A stretch of 64,000 bases of DNA, from the NCBI RefSeq assembly GCF_024323335.1, contig NC_066583.1:360164377-360228376 (forward strand), given 5' to 3'. Origin of the DNA: Lathyrus oleraceus (lineage: Eukaryota > Streptophyta > Magnoliopsida > Fabales > Fabaceae). The notes beneath the pieces are model-generated. The model was not told the origin of the DNA. It saw only the letters and a list, made by a program, of their open reading frames with translations, and made no database searches. Positions 21,985-33,711 of the stretch are shown here, one piece after another; the first letter of the stretch is position 1, and each line of letters begins with the position of its first letter. The position numbers and the translations under genes were made by a program.

Positions 21985-22443
21985 CTACATAATAGGATAA
22001 ATGTCTAAGGGCCCAATATTGAACTGGACAAGGATGACACGACACATGCCTTTTGTTCAATATAGGCATAAGGGCAAAAAGGGTAATTGTACACACAAGT
22101 ATTATCACAAAAAGGATTTGTCAGATCACATGAAATTTTCGTGTCTTGGGTAGTAGTGATGTGTTGCTAGATACCTCTCACTGTTTATTATGTTAAATAT
22201 GTGTTTTAATATAATTGTCAATGTCGTGAAAACCTACAGGGTCACACACAAAAGGAAGGATTGATGAGAGATAGAGTAAATAAAAAAACATCGTAAGGTA
22301 CAATGCACTTAAGTGAATTGTAGAACATAGTAAGGTACGGTGTACTTAAGTAGAATACGAAATGAGATAAGGTATCGCACGCTTAAGTGATTTTCGGTAT
22401 ACCATAAGATATGGGTCACATACACAACCCACACAAGTGGTTC

Positions 22444-22452
22444 TATAAATAG
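22444..22452 (+). promoter_or_regulatory. TATA box in the copia LTR
   Basis: TTCTATAAATAGAACCC is a consensus TATA context. A CT-rich tract begins about 40 bases downstream, in the expected start region or leader. Confidence 0.6.
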
Positions 22453-22489
22453 AACCCTTGTGCAAAAGAATTTCACTTGATGAAATTTC

Positions 22490-22490
<1 letters not shown>

Positions 22491-22587
<97 letters not shown>

Positions 22588-22592
22588 ACTCA
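22491..22592. repeat. (TC)n/(CA)n microsatellite
   Basis: An almost pure TC run from 22491 to about 22580 is broken once by TTTCC and is followed by CACACACACACA and CTCTCACTC. It explains the Arg/Glu and Ser/Leu repeat ORFs on the two strands. Confidence 0.95.
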
Positions 22593-22821
22593 AAGCCTTC
22601 ATTCGTAGCAGCTAACATTGAGACTGTAGTAATCCGTTCGTATGGACTGAGTAGAGGTGTTGTCACCATTCAACGCTTATGATCACTCCTTAGATATGTA
22701 TCAAAGGTTTCAATCGGCACAAGAGGTAACAGTTTCTATCACTGATCATGCCCATTCGTAAGGATCACTAAAGGAAATTTTTTAGTTTTCACTGCGCTTT
22801 GGATTACAATTTTCCTTCACA

Positions 22822-25800
22822 TAATGCCTACATCCAAAAAGGAAAACCTTGCTTGGCACATAACATTTATAATAAAAAAGCCCGACCTTACTCCGAGACT
22901 CTAAAGCCAAGAGCCTGACCTCGCTCGACACATCTAAAAAACCCAAAGCCCAATCTCGTTTGACACTTATTAATAGCCCAACCTTGCTTGACACCTTACA
23001 AAAGCCCAACATTTCTTGGAACCTCACAAAAGACCGATCTCACTTGACGCCTACCCTGAAACCCAATCTTCATTGACAATAATTCAAGCATCATACCTCA
23101 TGCATCGATCAGTCATCACACTTCATGCATTTCTAACACATATCGCATAATCAACCATCCTACTTCATGCATAAAAACACATCTTAATCATCATGCATAA
23201 CATGAGTCATGTGTGGCACTTACCCTCAATCTTAAAGACTGTCTGTAATAAGCAATATACTATGTAAGTCCTTCAAATCCCAATTTTCATTGGTACTCCA
23301 AAGTCTTGTTCTCAATTGGCAAATAATTTCAAAGCCCAGTTCCCGTGTGGCAAACCAACTTCTCTAGTTCTCGTCTAGAAAATCATTTCAAAAGCCTAGT
23401 TCTCGTCTGGAAAATCATTTCAAAGTCCATTTGTCGTTTCACAAATCATATCAAAGTCCAGTTCCCTTCTACTAAGTCTATTTCAAAACCAGCTCTCGGT
23501 TGGCAATTAGTTTTTCAAAGCTCAGTTCTGATCTGGAAAATCATGTTACACTCCAATTATCATTTGACAGAATAATTCAAAGCCTAGTTCTCGTTTGGAA
23601 ACTCATATCTTCAAATCCATTTCATGTATGGTAATAAGTTAAAGTACATTTATCGTCTTGAAGTCAAATCCAATATCGTCTGGTAGCATATTTGCAAGTC
23701 AATTCTCATCTAATAGTATGTCAAGTCCAGTTCCCGTCTGGAAGTTGATCCAAATTTTGTTAGGTAATCTATCCTTCAAATCCATTTCTCGGCTAGCAGT
23801 TCACCTTTCAAATTTCAACTTTGCTTAATGTGCACATTTAAAAAATCCAATCCTCGCTGGCACACAAAAGTCTAGTCTTTACCGATATTCTGTATTTCAA
23901 CCTTGCTTGGCTTTTTCATCTAACCCCTGCTTGACATACCTACCTTAAAGCCCGATTTTTAGTGGCTCATATACAGTAACCCATTAAATGCATTGATCAA
24001 TCATTACATTATATGCACCATATCCACAGAAGTTATGTGCTACACCGAGTAACCAAATGTATATCATGCGTTGGCACATGCTACATATCATAGCATAAGC
24101 AAGGATTCAGTGGAAGTCCAATCCCCAACTACATATTATGCATTAACACTTATATCGACATGCATCTGCACAAAGCATGCATACAAAGAATAATCAAGGG
24201 TTTTGTGACCTATCAAAGAAGTCCAATCCCCATCTAACACCGTTACAATTCCCCAAGCAGGAATGCTTATTGGTTTCCCCAGTAAGTAATTTCCCTGTAG
24301 AGTCCTTTTGAAAGTTGATCTCCATAAAGCTCGCTCCCTAGTAGATTCTTTCGAAATCTCCCCTAGTGGATGGTCATCTTAAATGATCCATGCTAAATCG
24401 TGAGTAGGTTTTGACCTCTCACATCCCCATCATATCTCCTTTTATGTTTTCGACCTATGAACCTTTCCAACGACGATCTCCTTTATGTTTTCGATCTAAG
24501 CACATTTAAATCGATGATCTTCTTTTATGTTTTTTATCTAAGCACCTTTTCAGCGACGATCTCCTTTTATGTTTTCGATTTAAGCATCTTTACAACGATG
24601 ATCTCCTTTATGTTTTTGATCTAAGCACCTTTACAACAATGATCTGCTTTATGTTTTCGATCTAAGCACATTTACGATGAGGATCTCCTTTATGTTTTCA
24701 ATCTAAGCACCTTTACAGCGACGACCTCCTTTATGTTTTCGATCTAAGCACCAGTTTCTGATGACGATCTTCTTTTGTTTTGATTTAAGCATCGATCTCT
24801 GGTGATGATCCCCTTTTATTTTTTTATCGTTTTTGACAACGATCTCCTTTTGTTTTTTATCTAAGCACTGGTTTCCAGCGAAGATCTCCTTTTGTTTTGA
24901 TATAAGCATCGGTCTCCTTCGACGATCTCTTTTTGTTTCTGATTTAAGCATCGGTTTCCAACGACGGTCTCCTTTTGTTTCGATCTAAGCACCAGTTTCC
25001 AACAACGATCTCATTTTGTTTGAATCTAAACACCGATCCCCATCGACGATCTCCTTTTGTTTTTTATCTAAGCACCGATTTCCAACGATGATCTCCTTTT
25101 GTTTCGATGAAAGCACCAGTTTCCGACGATGATCTCCTTTTGTTTCAATCTAAGCATCGGTCTCCGGCGAAGATCCCCTTTTGTTTTTTTATCTAAGCAT
25201 CTGTTTTCGGCGACGATCTCCTTTTGTTTTTTTATCTAAGCACCACTTTTCAGCGATGATCTCCTTTTATTTCGATCTAAGCACTGGTCTACGACGATGA
25301 TCCCCTATTTATTTTTTATCTAAGCACCGTTTCTAACGACGATCTTTTTCCCCCTTCGATTTAAGCACCATTTTTTCCGACGATATCTCTTTAATTTCGA
25401 TCTAAGCATCGGTTTTCAGAGATGATCTACCTTTATTTCGATTTAAGCACTGGTTTTTGGCAATCATCTACCTTTTTTTCGATCTAAGCATTATTTTCGG
25501 TGATGATCTCTCTTTGTTTTCGATCTAAGCATCATTTCTAGCGACAAGATCTCTTTGTTTTCGATCTAAACATCGATTTCCAGCGACGATATACCTTTAT
25601 TTCAATCTAAGCACCGGTTTCCGAAGACAATCTACCTTTGTTTCGAACTAAGCACCGATTTTTGGCGAAGATCTTTCTTTGTTTCGATCTAAGCACCGAA
25701 CTTCAACGGCGATCTAACTTTGTTTCGATCTAAGCACTGTTTTCTAGCAATGATCTCTCTTTGTTTCGATCTAAGCGTCAGTCTCTAGTGACGATCTCCT

Positions 25801-25990
25801 TATGTATGATCTAAGCACCAGTCTCCCGTGAAGATCTCTTTGTCCTATATAATTGTTAGCTTCTATACTCCTTTTTACCCCTTTAATGGACAAAATTGAG
25901 GTCTTTCTTATTTAATCATCTTCCACCATGATTATATGAAGACTGTCGTCACTCCTGCTCTCGGATTGAAGGTAATTAAATAGGGAAAAC
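22822..25990 (+). repeat. Ogre-C 3' UTR: two degenerate tandem arrays
   Basis: Array 1 (about 22850-23960) repeats a roughly 40-50-base unit around AAAGCCCAGTTCTCGTCTGG, strongly diverged. Array 2 (about 24440-25850) repeats a unit of about 42 bases built on GATCTCCTTTTGTTTCGATC followed by TAAGCACC, more than 30 copies. The stretch between them (23960-24440) has no clear unit and no gene. The arrays end just before a polypurine-like TAGGGAAAAC and an Ogre-like LTR, so they are read as the 3' UTR of an older element. Its coding part is not here and is probably left of the window, because the copia element seems to have inserted into this UTR. Confidence 0.65.
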
Positions 25991-28000
25991 TGTTGTATCC
26001 TAAATTTTTTCCGCATTTTTTTTTATAATATAAAAAAAACCAAAAGTGTATGTCAGTTTAGTTGGTAGTTATGCAAGATGTCAAATGTCAAGTCACGGGT
26101 TCGAACTATTTTAGGAGAGAATCAATATGATTGATAAAAAAAAGTCATAAATCAAAAGTCAAATAAAGTTTATTGATTATTTTGATTGATTATGATCAAA
26201 TTGATTTTATATTTTTTTTTAAAGTTTAACCTAATTCTTATAATAGAAATATGACTCATTCTAACACATTTTCACATATTTTTTTGACACACATAATTAG
26301 TCCCAAAAACTCTACACAAAAATCTCAAGTTAATCCCATTTTTTTAGTCAAACCCTAGAGTGAAATATAAAAAAAAAACAAAAAAATATTTTTCCTCCCT
26401 TTGGTCACGTTTTTATAACCTGCAAATTCATCACATTTAAATCATGTCCCTAACATAAACATCCCAACAATCATCACAACATCCTCACTAAACATAAAGA
26501 ATAAAGGGAAATGGGGTTGTTTTGCGTCTGTGCAGAGAGCTAATAAACCAAAGTTTCTTTTCTTTTTTTAAAATAAATATAAGTGATATGGGGTTGATTT
26601 TGGTTGGGTCATGCATATGTGAAAACCAAATAACCCTTCACTTTTTATTTTTATTTTTATTTTGTATTATTATTTACAATCATTATTAGTCATTATAGAT
26701 TATTATCGTTTCTTTAAATTTTTATTTGAAAGATACTCTAGCCTTTCCATTTATTTTTTCCTCACGTAATATTTCTAGAGTTGTTATGTATAGATTATTT
26801 TTGGTTTACTTCTTTTTTTAATAATTAATTTTAAATTCACTTGTTTTTTTTAACCATTAGTATTTTCTTTTATAGATTTAAGTTTTTAAAGTGGAATTTA
26901 ATTAATTTCTAAACAATTTAGTTATTAGGTTGTTGATCAATTTAGGTCCTTTTTTAGTTATTAGCATAGAAAAATGTTTCTCTTTTTTTCTATAGGTTTC
27001 GCTTATTCTTAATGTATTTCTCCTATTTTTAAATTTGTTTTCTTCTTATTTTTAGGGTGTTTCTCTTTTATTATATTTATCATAAAAATAAAAAATAAAA
27101 ATTATTTTTCTTTTTCTTTTATTAGTTTATCTTTAGTTAATCACAAAAAAAAGAAAAAAAAAGGGCAAAAGGCAAAAAAATAAAAATTTTGCACCATTCA
27201 TTTTGTAAATAATTCTATAACCTGTGCAAAGGTCATTAACACAAAATTATTCAAATATCAACTATTTTTCTAATCAAATTAATCCAATATTTTTTTAAAT
27301 AAATTGGATGAGTGGAAGAACATCTACATTGTCCCCGGGTAATTGATTTGTCAGTGCACGCCGCATTGATCAGTTATTCAAATTCAAAATAATTAAAATC
27401 AACATGAACACATCAAATATATGTTGGTCCGTTGTGCACTTGATTCAAACCTTTTTTCATAAAAAGAACAATTAGGTCATTTCGACGCAAAATACTAACA
27501 TATGCTTCCACCTCCATCATGCGAAAATACAAGCCAATGTTAAATGCAAGAACATGACTTAAACCTTGTTCTATAAAATCAATAACACACTTATTTTTTA
27601 CCGAACTATGTTGCTCTGATTTTTTCATTGCACCTGAGAATACGTATGCATAAGGTTTTGAAACCATGGCAAACACACTTATTATTTTTTTTCCTTTTTG
27701 TAAATATCTCTTTTTTTATAATTATTTTAATAAATAGAATAAAGCATTGCAAACATTCTTTAAGCAACACTTAACCCTAAGACTATAGGAGGTTCCAATT
27801 GAGTACAACGAATGCGAGGGGTTATAATATCTTCCCCTCGCATAACCATCCCACGAACCCGTATTTCGTCGTGATGACCATCTTAACCTTATTTTTAAGG
27901 TTTTATCGTTATTTCCCCTTTCCTTATGAATAAATAAAGTATGGTGGTGATCATGTGTCATTTCGAGCGTTTAGACGCCCAGAGTATTTTTCGTGTAACA
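25991..28000 (+). repeat. Old Ogre-like 3' LTR (Ogre-C), about 2.0 kb
   Basis: It starts TGTTGTATCCTAAATTTTTT after TAGGGAAAAC, which parallels Ogre-B (TAGGGGCAGC then TGTAACACCCCAAAATTTGC). Its end region (27800-27965) keeps the Ogre LTR signature in diverged form: GGGGTTATAATATCTTCCCC, CGCATAACCATCCCACGAACC and AATAAAGTATGGTGGTGA, ending CGTGTAACA. The length matches Ogre-B LTRs. No primer site follows 28000, as expected for a 3' LTR. The middle is very A/T-rich with no gene; the minus ORF at 27413-27676 has no recognisable content. Confidence 0.68.
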
Positions 28001-28572
28001 ACATATGAATGGTACATCTGGAAAAATCATTGCATTTGGCAATGGGACTTGAAAGCTTCAGAGTTGTGAAAGAGAGGAAGTATGAAAGCTCGTATGGTCT
28101 TGTCTGTCTGAGTGACCAAAGTCTTGAGAAAGCAAGAGAGTAACTCCTAAGATACTAAGGCAAGTCACACACCCATAACTCAAATCTTTTTAAGGTCTCT
28201 CTTTCTTTGATAAAATCACCTAAAAATATTTTTCGGGCCTAGCTATCTAATTAGGGGAATGTCTGAATAATTAGAAGAATTCTTCCAATTGAATAATGGA
28301 TTAGACCTAATGACCTAATCGATTATTTGCACTAGGTTGAGTTTAAAATTGATTAGTACAATATCTTAATGACTAGTAACAACAAAATAACAAATCCTTC
28401 AAGTTGTGTCTTGAAGAATAAATTATTTAAGGTAGATAATAAATTATTCAATTAAAAAAGGTCCATGGATTATTTCCTTTTTTAGCCTCATTTTATCTCA
28501 TATAAAGAGGTTTTTCCTTATTAAAAAACATACCATAATTTAGAGTTTTACTATTTCTTAATATTTTACTAC

Positions 28573-28609
<37 letters not shown>

Positions 28610-29289
28610 GTAGTTTCTCTTCACCAAAGTTGTCGTAATGCCTCATGAGTGAAAAATACTTGTAAGGAAAATGTTGTACTAGTGTCGTGCCATTATTTAT
28701 TTCAAGTTTGTGATAATCTTGAAGGTTCATGCTTGGTTATTGAGATTAGCCGGTAAAATCTCTACTTGGTTTGTGAGCCCAGGCCGTGTAAAAGCCCGTG
28801 TTTGGTTGGGGGGATAGACCATTGTATGATCTCTATATTTGCTTGTAATGAAGGTTCGTGGGCATAGCCATTAAAAGTTTAATAATATTATTAAGACTCT
28901 CAAGAAGATCTCTCGGAGACAGGAGTAGGCCAACATTCGGCCGAACCTGTACAAATCTCACTACCATCCTTCTAACCTTATCTCTTTAATTTAAGTCATT
29001 AATTTATTGTTTTATTTTGTTCCACTCCTTTTCTCTATACTTTTTCAATACTAACATAATTTCCTGTTTTTAAGTAATAAAATTGTTAAATTAATCACAA
29101 TTTTTCAATACCACAATTCACCCGCTTCCTCTTGTGCTTGAAGTCCCTTGCCCAACAATTTTGGCCATTTCTACCATTCACCTATAAAAGAATTCTTTTT
29201 CGCTTTCCTTACCATTCTTTCTTGCTATCTTCCAAGTTCTAGCTTTGGTCAAGTTCTACAATCTTGTTCATTGGTACTTGACATGCATT
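28001..29289. other. Noncoding stretch, part of it LTR-like
   Basis: No gene seen. From about 28460 to 29110 the layout resembles a copia-type LTR end: CATATAAAGAGG as a TATA-like box (about 28500), a CT microsatellite at 28576-28607, CTCTCGGAGACAGGAGTAGG and CGGCCGAACCTGTACA near 28910-28955, then TTTTCAATACCACAATTCAC near 29103. No primer site or matching partner LTR was found, so this is only a possibility. Confidence 0.35.
28576..28607. repeat. (CT)n microsatellite
   Basis: An uninterrupted CT run of about 32 bases. Confidence 0.95.
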
Positions 29290-31370
29290 TTTCATTGATC
29301 CACATCCTCTAAGATAAAGCTAACATTTCATTTTGCTTATGCTTCTTTTTCTATGGTTTCTTGAATATTCGACCTTTGATATCTCAATTTCTTTTTTGAG
29401 ATACTTCTTCTGCAATTGGCATTTTTTAATAGGAGTGTTCGTGTCTGAACTTTCTTGCTTGTCACATCTTATATGTATTGGCCTCTTCCATGTAGCATTC
29501 TTGATTATGAAGATTGCACTAACTATGACTAGGAAGAAGGGTAGACATATCTCGAGCAATAAGGTGGATCGGGAAATACTTGTGACCGTCTCTACTTTCG
29601 TCTGAGAGTGTGACATATACCATACTTTGATTAAAATGGTTTATTTGTTTGTTTGGGGAATGCTTTACCAATATTGGAATAAGATGATATGTAATCAATA
29701 TGATGGGTGTGTCATCCCTTATCATGAGTGTTTATTCTTTCTTAATGGCTTTTGTCTTCCTTTCAATAACTTTGAGACATGGGTTATGAACCACTTAATG
29801 ATTTCCACTTTGCAGATGCATCAAGTGAGTTAGGAATTTATCAAGGTTTTCCAACATTGGTGTGAGTATAAGGAGGTTAAGAAAATCGTGACATTGTTAT
29901 TCCATCTATTCAGTACTCAATGTAGTCCAAATTGTAGGCATGGTTTATGCCTGATTTCTCTGAGGTAGATTTCCAAATTCTTTGAAGCCTACTCTAATAG
30001 TGTGAAGAATTCCAAGGACCACTTCTTCCTAGTTACCCCTCTTACCAAAGAAGCTTACGTGAAGAGATGTAAATTAGAACCTAGGCCTCCACATGTGTGC
30101 ACTGATTTTTCCCGTAAGTTTACGATTTAAAGTCACTTCTTGATAGGGGTTAGATCCCATGTCTACAACAAGAAATACATGTACCAAAAAGAGTTATATT
30201 TGAATAGGCAGTTGGTGACCTTTTACAAGGAGGTTGGCTATGTCGGTGGTATCGTTCCACCTGACACGACATCATGGTAATGGTTGAAAAAATTCATCTA
30301 GAACTGGTGGCTTGTGGATGGTAAATCATAAATGGAGAAGAATGTGATTTTTGGAAAGTGACATATAAATCTCACTTTTCACAGTTTACTTAAACTGCCA
30401 TTCTACTAACATCTCCATTGTTGGTTGTGCATATTCAATAAAAAATGAAGGGGAAATATGGAAGATGATACGGGACCTTCGGGCTGCCTCTCTTATAGCA
30501 GGCATTCCAAGTACTCTGTCTATTAGGGGAGTTTCTACTTCGAGTACACCATTTTAGCTTATTGTTTATATTACTTCTCCCCTCATTCAAGTGGAAGTTT
30601 GTTTTTTTTCATGATCGAAACATGATATATGATGTTTTACCCCTACCATACCTGGAGGATGTGGGAAATTTGGATTCCATCTCTGAAATTGAAGAGCTTC
30701 GGGTTAAAATGCCGCTTACCAAACATCCTTGACTTAGATCCTCTATAGAGGGTGCTTCGACTAAGGGAGGGTCGTCTTTCATGTTTCTAGATCTTCCTGG
30801 TCCGAGAATGACCTAAGAGTTTCACTTCTCCATATTTGATGAAGATTATTACCACTTCTAAAATATTTCTAAGAAGCTCATTAGGGAGAATTAGTAGAGT
30901 TATCTTATCACAACCACTGAGTATTAGCTGTCATGGCTGTGGAGGCTACTGGACGAGGGAAGTCATCTTGCCCGATCATCTTCGATATAAGAAGGAAATT
31001 CTCAAAGAACGGGTTAATTCCCCTACTGTTAAGCAGAATTGGTGTTTGGAAGAAATATGAGGAGGGCTTATGACTTTATATGACTATAGAGGCTGATATG
31101 GATCCTTTTGAATATCATAACACTTTGGTTGAGAAAATGAAATTGGTTACTCGAGAAGTGACAAGGAAAAATGAGGCTTTGGTTTCTTCTCATACATCTT
31201 TATCCAAGTTGGAGGCTACTCTATTGGCCATCAGGGACGTGGTGTTTGTCTTCTACTCACTTATATTAGTTGTTTTCACTCATTTGAACGAGATAACCTA
31301 CCTTGCATGTAGGGGTCTAGATAGCCATGTCCCACAATTGTCTAACCAATGAGGCTATGTTGATCCATAT
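29290..31370 (+). pseudogene. Decayed coding region resembling the putative gypsy-type transposase domain (PF04195-like)
   Basis: Open pieces in several frames read as one protein: GFCLPFNNFETWVMNHLMIS, a stop near 29830, EFIKVFQHWCEYKEVKK, KFFEAYSNSVKNSKDHFFLV then TPLTKEAYVKRC, and YNKKYMYQKELYLNRQLV. The pattern of an N-terminal FxxxVLNHLxIxPxQ block, then FxxWCEY, then KxxFFxV recalls the plant domain called 'transposase, gypsy type'; I recall it from memory and have not searched it. The later part (31081-31215, MTIEADMDPFEYHNTLVEKM) is Lys/Glu-rich and could be the coiled-coil tail of the same protein. Stops and frameshifts every 100-300 bases show decay. It could be an old retroelement accessory gene rather than a host gene. 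Confidence 0.42.
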
Positions 31371-31394
31371 CTTTGCATTCATCTACTTTTTAGC

Positions 31395-33080
31395 CATATT
31401 GTAAAGCCTTATAGAACCTCTTCGCCCTAAGCAGGTCGACGCTTATCATTACCAACTCATCATGGGTGTTATGGGTACTTCAAATCGAGGTGGACTAGAG
31501 ATTCCATTGCATTGAAGGTTGTTGCAAGGGCCTTCCTAGAATGCAGTTATGAATGCTTTTATAAAGGACTACCAAAAATTGAGAATCAATTATCCTGGTA
31601 TCCCATCCTTCTCCCAAGGTGACCATCGACTCAATGAACCCCTAAGGATAGGTCACTATTTTTTAAGAGCTTGTAGATTGAACCCTATGTATGGCTACAA
31701 CTACTCCTTTTCAGCCTTATTTTTCAAAAATATTTTAGTACATGATGTCATAGGAGATGTCACCATCAATGAGTACTTGGGATACGTTGAAGTTAGCTAT
31801 TTTGGGTGTTATCTTCAAAGGAAATATCTCATTTAAGATCCCCCTTATTTTCTTTCTATAGCAAAATCCTAGGTTTGACCTCTCTGGTCCCTTGGTCATA
31901 ATGCTTCTGTCCTTCTTAATAACGTCCATCAACTGTTTGATCTTCCTCTTCATTGTCCCTTTAGAGCGTTTCCTTGCCCTCGGGGAACCACCACTAATGG
32001 AAGTGATGTAGTGGTGTTTCCCTTTGTGTCCTTCTTCTTCTCCACTCCTCGTTTCCTTTCCCTTAACTCTGGCAAAAACTTTGACAATTTTCTTGGGAGA
32101 TTGCTCCATCTGATGGGAACAATTCCTCTTTTTTAGTCTTCCTAACCTTTCTTGTTATCCATGGTATACTCAACCAACTATCCTTTCTTAATTACTCCTT
32201 CAATCGTTTCCTCCAACTGGATGTAATTTTTCGCGTTATAGATGTGACTTTTATGGAAACAAAAATACTTGGACTTTTCTGTTTAGGAAGATTCTCGAAT
32301 TTGATACGAGTTCGAGATCCTGGATTTTTTGACCTTTGTGTTTGCACACTCTTTATAAAATTTCCCTTGAAGTATTTAAGGGAGTGTAAGAATCAAATAT
32401 GGACCAGGACCCACCCTTTCCTTCTTCTTTATACCAACCAACACCCATCTCTAGTGGCTGGCTGGGTTTGGTGTTCCCCGATCCTCGGTTTATTCCCGTG
32501 GCAAAGAGTTTTTCCATATAATTAATGTGAGGCTTCACCATACTTATTAAATCTTTCAGACTATAGACTTATTTAAGCCCTAGCTTCTCCTAGAACATGT
32601 AGACTGACCTCAATCCTCTTTCGAAAATCCAACACTTCAATCCTTTGCTTGTGCCCCACATGTCTTATGTCACTTTAGTAAAGCGGCTAATGTACATGCA
32701 CAAAGTTTCTTTCTTTACCTGAGTAATCCCATAGAGGACGAGCATCATAGTGGGTTGATGCTTAGAACAATTAAATGGGGATAAAGGATTCAAATAGGTC
32801 CCTCCATGAATCTATGCTTCCATACATGATACTTTTATACCATCATTGATGATCCAGTCAAAGTTAGTGCAAAGAGATTGCACTTTATAGCCCTATCAAC
32901 GTGCTAGTAGTCCAATCGATTGTCCACGTGCTCGACGTGCTTTTTGGGATCCCTGATCCCATCATAACATTATAGCTTTGAAGGTTTCTATAGTGAACTC
33001 GAAATTCTATACTTATGGATGTGGGAGAAAATGAGATTTCTTTTTCCCTTCGGGGCTGTAGAATTTTCTTCATATCTCTC
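31395..33080 (-). pseudogene. Antisense relic of a Ty3/gypsy gag-protease (Tat-like), heavily decayed
   Basis: On the minus strand, pieces from 33080 downward follow Ty3 gag order. WRDLFESFIPI and STHYDARPLWDYSGKERNF lie near 32820-32700. A zinc-like segment CFHKSHIYNAKNYIQLEETI with EGVIKKG follows near 32280-32180. Then come KHHYITSISGGSPRARKRSK (about 32015-31960, the ISGG linker) and the protease-like LKITPKIANFNVSQVLIDGD (about 31805-31750). The last block is MVTLGEGWDTRIIDSQFLVV with YKSIHNCILGRPL (about 31640-31560) and STHNTHDELVM. Several stops and frameshifts interrupt it. The plus-strand ORF at 31549-31836 is only the antisense of the CILGRP segment. Confidence 0.66.
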
Positions 33081-33299
33081 CCCTTTTTGAGGATGACGGG
33101 CCTCTAGAGGGTGTGATTGTCACTTCCCTCTTTAAGACCAAGGGAATTAGTGAGATGTATTTGATGGTGGTAGAGACTTGGTGATCATGGAACATATCTT
33201 CATGGCATCATTACATTATTAAAGGTTGATTATGGAATAATGACTTGATTTCTTCAAAAGGAAGCTACTTATACCGCGTTGATCCTTGGGTTAACATGA
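33081..33299. other. Short unassigned stretch
   Basis: Nothing recognisable on either strand; probably further decayed retroelement sequence. Confidence 0.4.
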
Positions 33300-33711
33300 T
33301 ATAGGCTATCTTCAATTTTGAATAGTATTTTTTTCCAGGTGATAGATGGTAAATGCATAATGTTTCTTGCTTGTACTCCTTTTTATTTCATGTGTTTTTT
33401 AAGCATTCTAGTTTGTTTTACGTGTTTTGTCTCCTATGTTTGTTTCCAGGTAATAAGAGGTCATTGGAGCGAAACAGGATGCAAGATGCCAAAGATTGCA
33501 CAAAAAAAAGTATTTATAGTACAAATTTCCCGAGCCCAACACAACCAGGCCGTGTCTTGTAACACTAGTCGAGTTCCTCCCTTGGAGGCACTCCCGTTAA
33601 AGAAGCCAGAGGCTGCCACAGCCAACCCGTGTCGACTGACATGTCCTATGTCAGGCCTTAGGCAATTAGACAACTTTTGTATTTTGGATGACTTTTTGAC
33701 CTTTTGGCTTT
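33300..33711 (+). other. Athila-type 3' UTR in front of the first Athila LTR
   Basis: The stretch with CATTGGAGCGAAACAGGATG, CAAAGATTGCACAAAA, CGAGCCCAACACAACCAGGC and GCCAGAGGCTGCCACAG resembles the region that precedes 3' LTRs of legume Athila elements; this is recall, not a search. The last 15 or so bases (GACCTTTTGGCTTTT) are matched before the second LTR at 37841-37855. It implies that the LTR at 33712 once served as a 3' LTR too. Confidence 0.45.

Larger units (their letters stand above)
21985..22821 (+). repeat. copia 3' LTR, second part, after the Ogre-B insertion
   Basis: CTACA (21985-21989) repeats the bases before Ogre-B, and the copia LTR resumes with TAATAGGATAAATGTCTAAG. It contains a TATA box (TATAAATAG, 22444-22452), a long CT/CA microsatellite and an ending near TTTTCCTTCACA. 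The right border is estimated from the TG...CA rule and may be off by a few bases. With the first part, the LTR is about 1.4 kb. Confidence 0.78.

Noticed and set aside
22346..22682. ORFs rich in Arg-Glu and Ser-Leu repeats
   Set aside because: Translation of a CT microsatellite.
24703..24951. 82-residue Lys-rich minus ORF
   Set aside because: Encoded by the 42-base tandem repeat; each repeat contributes the same short motif.
24440..25850. CRISPR-like regular repeats
   Set aside because: Units are contiguous, about 42 bases, all mutually diverged, with no unique spacers or cas genes; the context is a plant retrotransposon 3' UTR.
27413..27676. 87-residue minus ORF as a possible host gene
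   Set aside because: Lies inside the diverged Ogre-C LTR, has no recognisable motif and is isolated.
31549..31836. Plus-strand ORF (MNAFIKDYQK) that looks like a clean small protein
   Set aside because: The minus strand of the same bases reads the protease end with NCILGRPL and HNTHDELVM, so the plus ORF is a shadow.
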